In this document: positions 16,701 to 23,902 of the stretch, piece after piece
How positions within the stretch are numbered: position 1 is the stretch's first letter
Layout of the letters: every line of letters begins with the position of its first letter
Virus record (IMG/VR): IMGVR_UViG_3300037584_001452
Location: 1 to 24,169 of that record
DNA from: a virus
Strand: one strand, 5' to 3'
Length of the DNA stretch: 24,169 nt
Notes under the pieces: generated by a model
Seen by the model: only the letters and a program-made list of their open reading frames with translations
Told to the model about the DNA's origin: nothing
The model's database searches: none
Made by a program: the position numbers and the translations under genes

Positions 16701-17921
16701 TTAATTGTTAAATTTTCGTGTTTTAATTTTAAGTCGCGTAGAATCTGCACCACTAATTGATTTTACTTTCAAGCCACCAACGAAAACTTCACCTGTATTA
16801 CCTTCTCTTGCTTTTACATTAGAAAGATTTTTAGATTTGTTTACTACATCCTTTACGGCATCGGCTTTACCTTGTTCATAAAAATGATTAGCGATCTTAT
16901 CTACATTTTCAGCGGCATACATTGCTTTATGATAACCAGCTGGGTCTACCACATTACCATCGCCATCAAGGAACTTCCCTATGAGATTGTTAATATTTGA
17001 CTGGTTCTCTGCAACTTTATCACGATTTTGTATATTATACTTATACCTTTTTTCTCCAACTTGAAAATCAAAACCTTTGAAATCTTCGCTAAATAATTTT
17101 TTAGTTTTAAGTTTAAAATCTTCGTGTAATTGCTCAGCTTGTTCTTGCTGCTTGTTGTAACGGTTGAAAAAGTCCATAGCTTTTTGTTGTTCTTGATTAA
17201 CACCCGGTCTCATCTTGATCTCGTCGTAATACTTTTGTTTCAAGTCTTCCAAATAGTTTTTGGCTTTCGCAACTTCTTCTTTAAACGCAATTTTCTTTTT
17301 GCGTATATCTCTTTCCTCATCAACTTCTGAATCCCATGCAAAATCTTCTAAAATAAGATTTACATCTTCAGAATCTAAATGAGGTTTATTTTTTCTGTAA
17401 TATTCTTTTAACAATGCTTTCTCATCTACATTAGAATAGTCAGCGTTTAATCTAACATAATCTTCTACAGTACCTCCAGTTTCTTCCATAAATGAAACTA
17501 GTTTTTCTACATTTTCAGGTAATTGCTTACCAAGTACTTTTTCGTCTCTAATAGCTTCTTTAACTTCTGCTTCAACTTCTTTAACTTCAGCTTCAGTTAC
17601 TTCTTGGATCGGAGAAAACCCTTCAGTAGTCTCGTTGGACTCTTGTATAGGTTCTCCCACCTCTGCGCTATCTCCGGATGGTTCGCCCACAGGTACCTCC
17701 TTTGTTTCTCCGATTTGAATGGCATCGTCTTCTTGTTTTATTTCTTCTTTTTTAATTTCAACCTTTGTTATATTAGGCTCTACATCTACTAAAGGCTCTT
17801 TTAAATTAACCTTTGTTATTTCTTGTTCTTTGTTACCTAATTGCTTTGGTTTTTTTGGCTTTGACTTTATTTTAAAGTCACCCTCCTGTTTAACAGGTTC
17901 ATTTGTTTTTACTTCTGACAT
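16701..17921 (-). CDS. Capsid scaffolding protein (406 aa)
   Basis: The N-terminal 130 residues are disordered and strongly charged (Lys/Glu/Pro/Val-rich, including VGEPSGDSAEVGEPIQES at 78-95). A long acidic helical section follows (about 135-280, ENVEKLVSFMEETGGTVEDY, EEVAKAKNYLEDLKQKYYDE). The C-terminus (about 365-406) is basic (RLKIKTRKFNN), as expected for the capsid-binding end of a scaffold. Position between portal and major capsid genes supports this assignment. No homology was tested. It starts 27 bases downstream of the portal stop and has the same A/T leader as the 273-aa gene. Confidence 0.72.
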   Translation of the reverse strand: MSEVKTNEPVKQEGDFKIKSKPKKPKQLGNKEQEITKVNLKEPLVDVEPNITKVEIKKEEIKQEDDAIQIGETKEVPVGEPSGDSAEVGEPIQESNETTEGFSPIQEVTEAEVKEVEAEVKEAIRDEKVLGKQLPENVEKLVSFMEETGGTVEDYVRLNADYSNVDEKALLKEYYRKNKPHLDSEDVNLILEDFAWDSEVDEERDIRKKKIAFKEEVAKAKNYLEDLKQKYYDEIKMRPGVNQEQQKAMDFFNRYNKQQEQAEQLHEDFKLKTKKLFSEDFKGFDFQVGEKRYKYNIQNRDKVAENQSNINNLIGKFLDGDGNVVDPAGYHKAMYAAENVDKIANHFYEQGKADAVKDVVNKSKNLSNVKAREGNTGEVFVGGLKVKSISGADSTRLKIKTRKFNN

Positions 17922-17940
17922 AATATAATATAATTAAATA
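17922..17940 (-). promoter_or_regulatory. A/T-only leader before the scaffold gene
   Basis: Second copy of the 22-base sequence that includes the start codon (17919-17940 equals 15140-15161). It fills most of the 27-base gap between portal stop and scaffold start. No Shine-Dalgarno is present. Two identical leaders in one operon, in a genome where the other leaders differ from each other, suggest a shared control element or a recent duplication. Confidence 0.45.
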
Positions 17941-17948
17941 ATTAATAT

Positions 17949-20327
17949 TTACACCATTGGTGGTGTAGACTCTTGTTCAAAATTTATAGGAAGACCATCG
18001 TTTTTTCTTTGTGAAATCATTTCACTTTGTTGGCTTCCTTCCATTTTAATTCTTTTATCTTTTCTATCTTCTTTTTTGTTTTCTATTTGACTTCTAGACT
18101 GAACTTCTAAGTTTTTAAGCTCCATATCATTTTGATGTTGTTGCATCATTTTCTGTTGATCTAACTGAGCTTGTAATTGCATACGATCTTTTTCAAATTC
18201 ACTCTTAGCTTTTTCATATTCTACATTAGCACCAGATATAGCTTGTTGTTTTTGCACTTCTGCCATAGCTGTTTTCTCAGCAGTTTCTGCTTGCGCTGCT
18301 GCTTGAGCTTTTATGTTAGCTTGTTGATTAGCTTGATCTTGTTTAGCTTTTTGCTTACGTTTTACTTTTAACATTTGATTAGCTAATTTAAGATTTTTAA
18401 TCTGTCTTAAATCAATAGCATCTTCAACATCAATATTTTTAGCTTGTAAAGCTATTTGTATATTTGCTTCTAATTGTTGTTTTTCTTCTTCATCTGGTTC
18501 TAATTCTAAGAATATGCCAAAATCATGTAAGTTTAAATTAACAATTTCTTGTAATGTTTTAATATTAAAAGTTGATATAGAGTTTTGTAAAGCAGCTTTT
18601 GTAAGCGGAAACTCTAAAGCATCAGCTACTTTTAAGCTAATATTTTCTGCTAGTTTAAGAGTTAAAAATAAACTAGATTGTACAATATGTCTTGTAGCTA
18701 CATTAGATGCGTTAGCGGCTAACTTCTGTAATCCTACAAGCGTGTTACGATCAGGCAAACTACCATCTCTAGCTTCATTTAACCCTGTCACATCACGTAT
18801 CATTTGTAAATAGTACTGATATGTACTTATTAATGCTTGTATCTTAGCTTGACCACTACCTGATTGTAATTCTTGTATTGGTACTTTACCAGGATTCATA
18901 TCACCTTCTTGTGTAAGAGATCTACCAACAATACTACCAGTTTGAAAATACATATTTAATGCTTCTGCTGGATTATAATTTGTACCGTTACCAAGATCAA
19001 CCTCAGCAAGTCCGTCCATATCTAAATATACACCGTCTGGAACTACACGTGATATTACTTGTTGTAGTTTTAAATGAGTTAATTGAATCATATCAGCAAA
19101 TCCAATACATTTACTAACTATAGATTCTATTCTACCTTTGTAAATTCTAGGTGCGCAAATAGCATAATTCATTTTTACTTTAGTAGTATCAGCTAATGGT
19201 CTAGACATGTTTTCAGCTAGTTCCCATTTTAACATTGTATTAGTTCCTAATACTTTAGCACCACTATATAAAACCTCTATAGATCTTGACACTCTTTCAA
19301 AGTTATCGTTTTCTGGTGGATTAAATGTATCTGGCTTTTCAATAGCTTTCATTAATCCTTGATCTGTTTGCTTTATTTTAAATACTTGATTGTGATATGT
19401 TTTATAATCAAAATATAAAACCTGTACTGTATTAGCATCATAATCACCCCAACCTGTAATATAAGATCTATTACCAGGCATTGCCTGTATTCTTTTTAAT
19501 TCTTCTTCAGTTATACCTGGAAACTCTTTTTTAAGCTCTGGTATTGTAATAGCTTTTAATTCACCAACGTAGTATATATCTTCAAAGTTTGGATCCTCTG
19601 TATAAGAATAAACCATATAAGCTGGATCTACGTAATCTACAGTAATACCTTCAGCTGTATTAAAATTAGTTTTAGCAGCTGCAATACCGCAAACTGTTAA
19701 ATCCATATTTAATCTACGCTTAACTAAATCATATTTATTTTGAGCAAGTACAGATGATATAGCTTCTTCTTCTGCTATTTCTACACTTTGCTTGTATGAT
19801 AGTTGCATGTGTAACTCTAGTTCTTCTGGTGTTTCTGGTACAACTGTTGTGCTAGGTGTTTGATATAAATCAATACCTAAAGTTTGTTTTAAGTTATCTA
19901 AATATTCTTGAGATAACATGTCTTCATAAATTTTTGAAGCGTACTCAGTTCTTTTCTTTATAGAATTAGGATCTTGAGCGTAAGCCTTTATATCATAAGC
20001 TTTAGAAGATATACCATTTACAACTATATCAACAAATTTAGATAATATAGGAACAGGTTTCCAGTCTAAATTTAAATAAGACAAATCACCATTTATAGCT
20101 AATTCATCTTTATACTTTTGTATTGACTGCTCACCTCTAGCATATAATCTTAACTGATGAAAGTTATTCCAGTTAGTTAAGTATCTATTACCACTAGTCC
20201 TACCTTGTGAAAACCACTCTTGTTCAATAGCTTGAGCAACTTGCGTTCCATACTCTAAACTAGCTTTCTCTGCATCGCTCACTACCTGGCTTGGAAAAGG
20301 ACTATTAGTATTACTATATATATTCAT
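17949..20327 (-). CDS. Portal protein (792 aa)
   Basis: The dodecameric ring through which DNA is packaged. Support comes from motifs typical of podovirus/crAss-like portals: LRLYARGEQSIQKYKDEL (59-76), a LDWKPVPILSKFVDIVVNGI segment (87-106), YDIKAYAQDP (111-120), VCGIAAAKTNF (212-222), DYVDPAYMVY (231-240), and the tunnel-helix region VTGLNEARDG (513-522) with LQKLAANASNVATRHI (533-548). The last 130 residues (about 645-775) are a Gln/Lys/Glu-rich coiled coil, likely a barrel or internal extension. Its ATG abuts the TAA of the large terminase, so the two are coupled. At 792 aa it is larger than many portals (roughly 500-700 aa), mainly because of the coiled coil. Confidence 0.85.
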   Translation of the reverse strand: MNIYSNTNSPFPSQVVSDAEKASLEYGTQVAQAIEQEWFSQGRTSGNRYLTNWNNFHQLRLYARGEQSIQKYKDELAINGDLSYLNLDWKPVPILSKFVDIVVNGISSKAYDIKAYAQDPNSIKKRTEYASKIYEDMLSQEYLDNLKQTLGIDLYQTPSTTVVPETPEELELHMQLSYKQSVEIAEEEAISSVLAQNKYDLVKRRLNMDLTVCGIAAAKTNFNTAEGITVDYVDPAYMVYSYTEDPNFEDIYYVGELKAITIPELKKEFPGITEEELKRIQAMPGNRSYITGWGDYDANTVQVLYFDYKTYHNQVFKIKQTDQGLMKAIEKPDTFNPPENDNFERVSRSIEVLYSGAKVLGTNTMLKWELAENMSRPLADTTKVKMNYAICAPRIYKGRIESIVSKCIGFADMIQLTHLKLQQVISRVVPDGVYLDMDGLAEVDLGNGTNYNPAEALNMYFQTGSIVGRSLTQEGDMNPGKVPIQELQSGSGQAKIQALISTYQYYLQMIRDVTGLNEARDGSLPDRNTLVGLQKLAANASNVATRHIVQSSLFLTLKLAENISLKVADALEFPLTKAALQNSISTFNIKTLQEIVNLNLHDFGIFLELEPDEEEKQQLEANIQIALQAKNIDVEDAIDLRQIKNLKLANQMLKVKRKQKAKQDQANQQANIKAQAAAQAETAEKTAMAEVQKQQAISGANVEYEKAKSEFEKDRMQLQAQLDQQKMMQQHQNDMELKNLEVQSRSQIENKKEDRKDKRIKMEGSQQSEMISQRKNDGLPINFEQESTPPMV

Positions 20328-22547
20328 TTAACTTATAATTTTTGATGTCGTTCCTTTGTTGTTGTATCTTTTTATACCTAAATCAACAGGTTTTATTATT
20401 CGTTTAACGTTTGGCGCATATCTATGTTTATTGCAAGCCATTAAAGCTAAACCTGAACTAATAGAAGCATCATGTGTTGTTCTGTTGTTTATATTAAATT
20501 TTGCCCAGTCTTCTAGTGTTCTTTGAAAATACATATCACCATATCCAGTTTCTTTTAAACCAACATAATGTTCTATATATGTTTCAATAGCAGCTGCGTG
20601 AGCTTGTTTTATATCTTCACTAGAATTAGGTATTCCACCTATCTCTCTTTCTGTTACAGATAATTTATTTCTTTTTTTATCAGGTCTATTCATTGCGTAA
20701 CCTCTATAACCTCTACGTTTAAAATAATAAAGTAATCTAGGTTTGTTATTCTCTGCAAGTATTGGCATACCATAAAATACGCATGCCATAAGTACATCTT
20801 CAAAAAATATCTCTGCTGTTTGTGGTCTAGCTATATATTCTAAAAAGAAATGATTAGGTGGAGCATTCTCCATACTAAACTTTGTTAAACCATGTAAAGA
20901 TCCATTTGATCCTCTTTTATCTACAGTTCCTGATATATCGTAAGGGTCACAACCAAAAGCTCCCATATGCTCATTACCTGGGTAATTTACTCCATTTTTA
21001 ATATATCTTCTATTTTGAACTTGAATATCAGGTATCCAAGAAATTAAAAATCTACCTTGTCTATTTGGAATAAATATTACTTTAGTATCTTGCTCTCCGT
21101 TTTCCCACTGAAAACTACCTTTTGTAACACCTATACTATTTTTTAAATCTTCATTAAAATCTATTTGTTCATAAATTTTACCTAGATTAAATAAAGACTG
21201 TTTTGACTCATCTCTAAAAGCATGTTTAGTTGTACGAGGAAACTGTCTATAAAATTCATTTAAACCATCTTGGTCATCTTTTAAACCTTCAACTTCATTA
21301 TTCCAATACTCTATTACACCTAGATTTATTTTTCCTCCATCAGGTCCTGTAACGGATTTTTTTGGCGTATCGAATACAGGTAAGCCATAAGAATCAATGT
21401 ATCCTTCGTAGTTCCATTCCATAGGTATGAACAAACTATATAGTCCTGAGCGAGTCTGTCCATTGCTGTTTCTCTTAGTGACGTCTGAGTCATCATATAA
21501 TTTTTTAAAGTTTCTACCTCCTTTGTCTAACGCGTTTGATGTTGATCCCATCATACACTTACCAATAACTCTACTACCTAACCTGAGGGTGGTTTTCGTA
21601 ACACGCCAGTTGTTGAGGATGTTGTTCGGCTTTTCCCACTTGCCCGATTCATCATGTACGAGGAGTTTGAGTTTCTCCCCATCGTAGGAGTTGTCACCGG
21701 TGTTCTTCCAGTCGATGGTCGTGTCAAGTCCCTGTAATTCGTCCGCGGCGGTTTCGTCGGCCGAGGCGGTGAGCTTACGACGGGTGAACTTACTTGCGGG
21801 GACACGGTAGGCAAGTTCGGTCTTTGGACGGTCCATTCCGTCCTGGGTCGGTTTGAAAAAGAAGGGATAGTTAACTGATATGGGTACCACCTTATCGGTA
21901 AACATCTTCTTGGCATCAGGCCCAGACTTTGATAAAATACCATATCGTGAGTCGCTGGATATAGTTGCCAAGTTAACCACCTCTCCCGATGCCATGAATG
22001 AAAACCCAGAACGCCTGTTCTTAAGGTAACACATTCCATAGGATCGTATATCTGCTTTACAAGCTTCCCAGAAAATGAAGAATAATCTATTTGACTCCCG
22101 AAAGTCTGGTGCCCCGACATCAATTTTAGACCACTGCAAGTACATGTAGTGAGTACCAGTAAGATAAGTAGGATTGTTCTTGTTATAAAACCAAAAACCT
22201 TCCTCCCTACGGGTAAACTCATTATCGATGTAGTCATACCATTTTTCTTTAAAGTCTTGTGGATATTGCTTCCAATCAAAAACTGTTTTTATTTTACTAA
22301 GTGATTTAGGATATTCAGTTTTATTCCATTTGTTATTTTCAAACTTATGAATATTCTTAGCTTTTGGTAAAGCTATTTTAAGGTTTTGTATTTCATAAAC
22401 ATCACCTATAGTACCGTCTTTACTAATGACAACCATATCATGTTGTTCATTGTAACCATACTCCCATTTTTTTAATCTATTATATTTTTTAATAGTTTTA
22501 GGAGTTATATAATCATTTAATATTGTATATAAATTCTGCTCGTACAT
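20328..22547 (-). CDS. terL: Terminase large subunit (739 aa)
   Basis: ATP-driven DNA-packaging motor and nuclease. The N-terminal ATPase has a degenerate Walker A, KNRRSGFS (176-183), a Walker B, LKLLVHDE (293-300, with D299 and E300), and a coupling motif GSTSN (334-338). The C-terminal RNase H-like nuclease has acidic residues in GCDPYDISG (D534), AEN (E599) and HDASISSG (D693), the usual triad of large terminases. The length is slightly above the family norm. The ATG at 22547 overlaps the stop of the 91-aa gene by one base. The portion encoding residues about 100-322 is much richer in G+C than the rest, with a sharp edge near 21585; the reading frame stays intact across it. Confidence 0.93.
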   Translation of the reverse strand: MYEQNLYTILNDYITPKTIKKYNRLKKWEYGYNEQHDMVVISKDGTIGDVYEIQNLKIALPKAKNIHKFENNKWNKTEYPKSLSKIKTVFDWKQYPQDFKEKWYDYIDNEFTRREEGFWFYNKNNPTYLTGTHYMYLQWSKIDVGAPDFRESNRLFFIFWEACKADIRSYGMCYLKNRRSGFSFMASGEVVNLATISSDSRYGILSKSGPDAKKMFTDKVVPISVNYPFFFKPTQDGMDRPKTELAYRVPASKFTRRKLTASADETAADELQGLDTTIDWKNTGDNSYDGEKLKLLVHDESGKWEKPNNILNNWRVTKTTLRLGSRVIGKCMMGSTSNALDKGGRNFKKLYDDSDVTKRNSNGQTRSGLYSLFIPMEWNYEGYIDSYGLPVFDTPKKSVTGPDGGKINLGVIEYWNNEVEGLKDDQDGLNEFYRQFPRTTKHAFRDESKQSLFNLGKIYEQIDFNEDLKNSIGVTKGSFQWENGEQDTKVIFIPNRQGRFLISWIPDIQVQNRRYIKNGVNYPGNEHMGAFGCDPYDISGTVDKRGSNGSLHGLTKFSMENAPPNHFFLEYIARPQTAEIFFEDVLMACVFYGMPILAENNKPRLLYYFKRRGYRGYAMNRPDKKRNKLSVTEREIGGIPNSSEDIKQAHAAAIETYIEHYVGLKETGYGDMYFQRTLEDWAKFNINNRTTHDASISSGLALMACNKHRYAPNVKRIIKPVDLGIKRYNNKGTTSKIIS
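21585..22240 (-). other. GC-rich, codon-atypical patch inside the terminase gene
   Basis: By hand count, the 60-base lines starting at 21601, 21721 and 21781 hold 50%, 62% and 58% G+C, whereas 20341 and 22321 (same gene, either side) hold 27% and 22%. The left edge is sharp, within about 20 bases near 21580-21600; the right edge, near 22200-22250, is gradual. The encoded protein reads straight through and includes Walker A and Walker B. This suggests replacement of the ATPase core by homologous recombination with a higher-GC relative. Confidence 0.75.
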
Positions 22548-22822
22548 TACTTAGATCTTCCCTCAGCAAAACCTTTAAAATTAGTTTGCTTTTTATTTTC
22601 TTTAGGTTTATCTTCTAACATATTCTTTTCTTCTTCAATACGATTAAGTATTTCAAACGCATCGAATATAGCTAGCTTTTTTGTAGCAGCAGCATTTTTC
22701 AATCTATCTGCAGATATATCATCATCAGAATCTACAATAGGTTCTTTAGCAACCTTAATTAATTCCTTGACCGCTACTTGCCCAGCTTGGATTATATTTT
22801 TCTTCGTCTCCTTGGTGTTCAT
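22547..22822 (-). CDS. Small protein in the small-terminase position (91 aa)
   Basis: Helical, charged 91-aa protein. A Lys-rich N-terminus is followed by VKELIKVAKEPI, a short acidic DSDDD stretch, and the helix DRLKNAAATKKLAIFDAFEI (about 38-58). A Lys/Glu-rich C-terminal tail completes it. It directly precedes and overlaps the large terminase start by one base. Position and size fit a small terminase subunit or a related DNA-recognition partner, but I see no helix-turn-helix that would prove it. The first Met (22822) lies inside the end of the GroES-like gene, a 68-base overlap in another frame; there is no other Met before about residue 68, so this is the best start. Confidence 0.6.
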   Translation of the reverse strand: MNTKETKKNIIQAGQVAVKELIKVAKEPIVDSDDDISADRLKNAAATKKLAIFDAFEILNRIEEEKNMLEDKPKENKKQTNFKGFAEGRSK

Positions 22823-23372
22823 ATTTAATTACAATATCATTAGATTTCATACAGTATAATCGCTCTTTATCTACTAAAAACTCCCATTCACCGTTAGGTG
22901 TATACCCAACTACATCTCCCTGGTGTATTTCTAGTGCTTCTAACGAGCTATTACCATATTTTAATATACCTTTAAGCTTCTGTTCTTTATCAACTGTTAG
23001 AGAACTTTTGTCTTTTATAGGTTGAATAAAACAACGATCACCAAAACTATGCCAACCATCATTATTATTATATAAATAGATTTGATCTAAACTAACAAAA
23101 TATAAATCTTTTTTAAAAAAAGATCTACTTTGTTTCTTTTCACCTCTCATATCATAAAACGTTCTAAAAACATTTTGATGTATAACTAAAGTGTCACCTT
23201 TTTTTATATTAGTTTTAAAAGCAACTGGTGTTTCAATTACTTCTGCTAATCTATTTACAAACTTCCAAGATTCAATCTTAGTATTAACTACAAGTTTTTT
23301 ACCATCAACTTGTATTTCATTATTGTATCTATCACCAATTGGTTTTACAATAAAATCATATAAACTTCTCAT
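22755..23372 (-). CDS. Tandem GroES-like co-chaperonin protein (205 aa)
   Basis: Two halves of similar pattern. Half 1 (about 5-102) has FIVKPIGDR, FVNRLAEVIETP, IKKGDTLVIHQNV and KKDLYFVSLDQIYLY. Half 2 (about 108-190) has RCFIQPIKD, LKGILKYGN, EIHQGDVVGYTPNGEW and KERLYCMKSNDIVIKY. Each follows the GroES layout: first strand with 'xPl.DR', G..G turn, 'kvGD.V.f' strand, final 'y..v.e.DI.a..' strand. GroES is a ~97-aa ring subunit that caps GroEL; phages such as T4 (gp31) encode replacements needed for capsid folding. A double-domain chain would give a ring from fewer subunits. Chaperonin activity is inferred. The start overlaps the 75-aa gene stop by one base; the end overlaps the 91-aa gene. 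Confidence 0.7.
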   Translation of the reverse strand: MRSLYDFIVKPIGDRYNNEIQVDGKKLVVNTKIESWKFVNRLAEVIETPVAFKTNIKKGDTLVIHQNVFRTFYDMRGEKKQSRSFFKKDLYFVSLDQIYLYNNNDGWHSFGDRCFIQPIKDKSSLTVDKEQKLKGILKYGNSSLEALEIHQGDVVGYTPNGEWEFLVDKERLYCMKSNDIVIKYEHQGDEEKYNPSWASSGQGIN

Positions 23373-23599
23373 TAATACTCTAAATCGTACTCAACAGATA
23401 TTGACATGTTAGAATTAAATTTCTTCCATGGTAATACCTCATCGTTTTTCTTTATATAAATATTATAAGAACTGTCAGAAGTTTCAAACAGTATATGCGA
23501 TATTTCATGACCGCCATACACTTGCTGACCAACAGCGTAATGCATGGCGTCATTTTTATAGTCAGATCCAATACTGATCTTTCTTATATTACTATGCAT
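23372..23599 (-). CDS. Small conserved-looking phage protein of unknown function (75 aa)
   Basis: I choose the ATG at 23599 (MHSNIRKISIG) rather than the upstream Met at 23662, because the upstream part would lie wholly inside the coiled-coil gene in another frame. The chosen ATG overlaps that gene's stop by eight bases (ATGCATAG). The beta-rich sequence includes DAMHYAVGQQVYGG, SHILFET and YNIYIKKNDEVLPW-KKFN, ending acidic. I recognise no domain. It sits in front of the GroES-like gene, with a one-base overlap, and may act with it. Confidence 0.6.
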   Translation of the reverse strand: MHSNIRKISIGSDYKNDAMHYAVGQQVYGGHEISHILFETSDSSYNIYIKKNDEVLPWKKFNSNMSISVEYDLEY

Positions 23600-23834
23600 T
23601 TTCCTGCTCGTCCTTAATAGGCTCGTATGTTCCGTCAGACAAATTAATGCTAACTTTACCATACTCTTCTTCGAGTTCTTTTTTAGTCTTTTCTATTTCA
23701 CCTTCCAAGTTTTTTACTTCTTGAGCTAAATTAAGTTTTTGGATTTCTAATACACCCATTTGACTTAATACGGTTGTTAATTTTTGTTGTTGTTCAGTTA
23801 CTGCTTTTAACTGTTCTTCTTTAATTTTTGCCAT
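23592..23834 (-). CDS. Small coiled-coil protein (80 aa)
   Basis: Heptad-like charged helix over most of the chain (about 5-58: LKAVTEQQQKLTTVLSQ, LAQEVKNLEGEIEKTKKELE), then a short Asp/Glu-rich tail. There is no signal peptide or membrane segment. Function is unknown; the place between fibre and packaging genes suggests an assembly or trimerisation helper, which is only a guess. The ATG at 23834 follows an A/T leader and no Shine-Dalgarno. Confidence 0.65.
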   Translation of the reverse strand: MAKIKEEQLKAVTEQQQKLTTVLSQMGVLEIQKLNLAQEVKNLEGEIEKTKKELEEEYGKVSINLSDGTYEPIKDEQENA

Positions 23835-23902
23835 TTGAAATTTAATTTAATTTGTTAATATATTTCTATTTAAATAGTTACACTTATTATTATATTTTTA
23901 CA
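23835..23902 (-). other. Intergenic gap with a 12-base palindrome and a repeated heptamer
   Basis: This 68-base A/T-rich gap separates the fibre gene from the small coiled-coil gene. It holds the palindrome CTATTTAAATAG (23866-23877) and one complete copy of the heptamer TTACACT (23878-23884). A second copy (23898-23904) starts 20 bases away and overlaps the fibre stop codon. It is the only gap of this size on the right side and could house a promoter or operator for the late cluster; no clear -33/-7 Bacteroidota promoter could be recognised. Confidence 0.3.

Noticed and set aside
17523-17792. 89-aa plus-strand frame with many Phe residues, looking like a membrane protein
   Set aside because: Artefact of reading the Lys/Glu-rich scaffold gene in reverse.
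18177-18371. 64-aa plus-strand hydrophobic frame resembling a small membrane protein
   Set aside because: Reverse reading of the coiled-coil end of the portal gene.
21578-22279. 233-aa minus-strand open frame inside the terminase gene
   Set aside because: It is an out-of-frame shadow. It is long only because the GC-rich patch contains few stop codons, and its translation is low-complexity without domains.
23600-23662. Upstream start (23662) for the 75-aa gene
   Set aside because: The extra 21 residues lie in the coiled-coil gene; the ATG at 23599 gives a normal short overlap.
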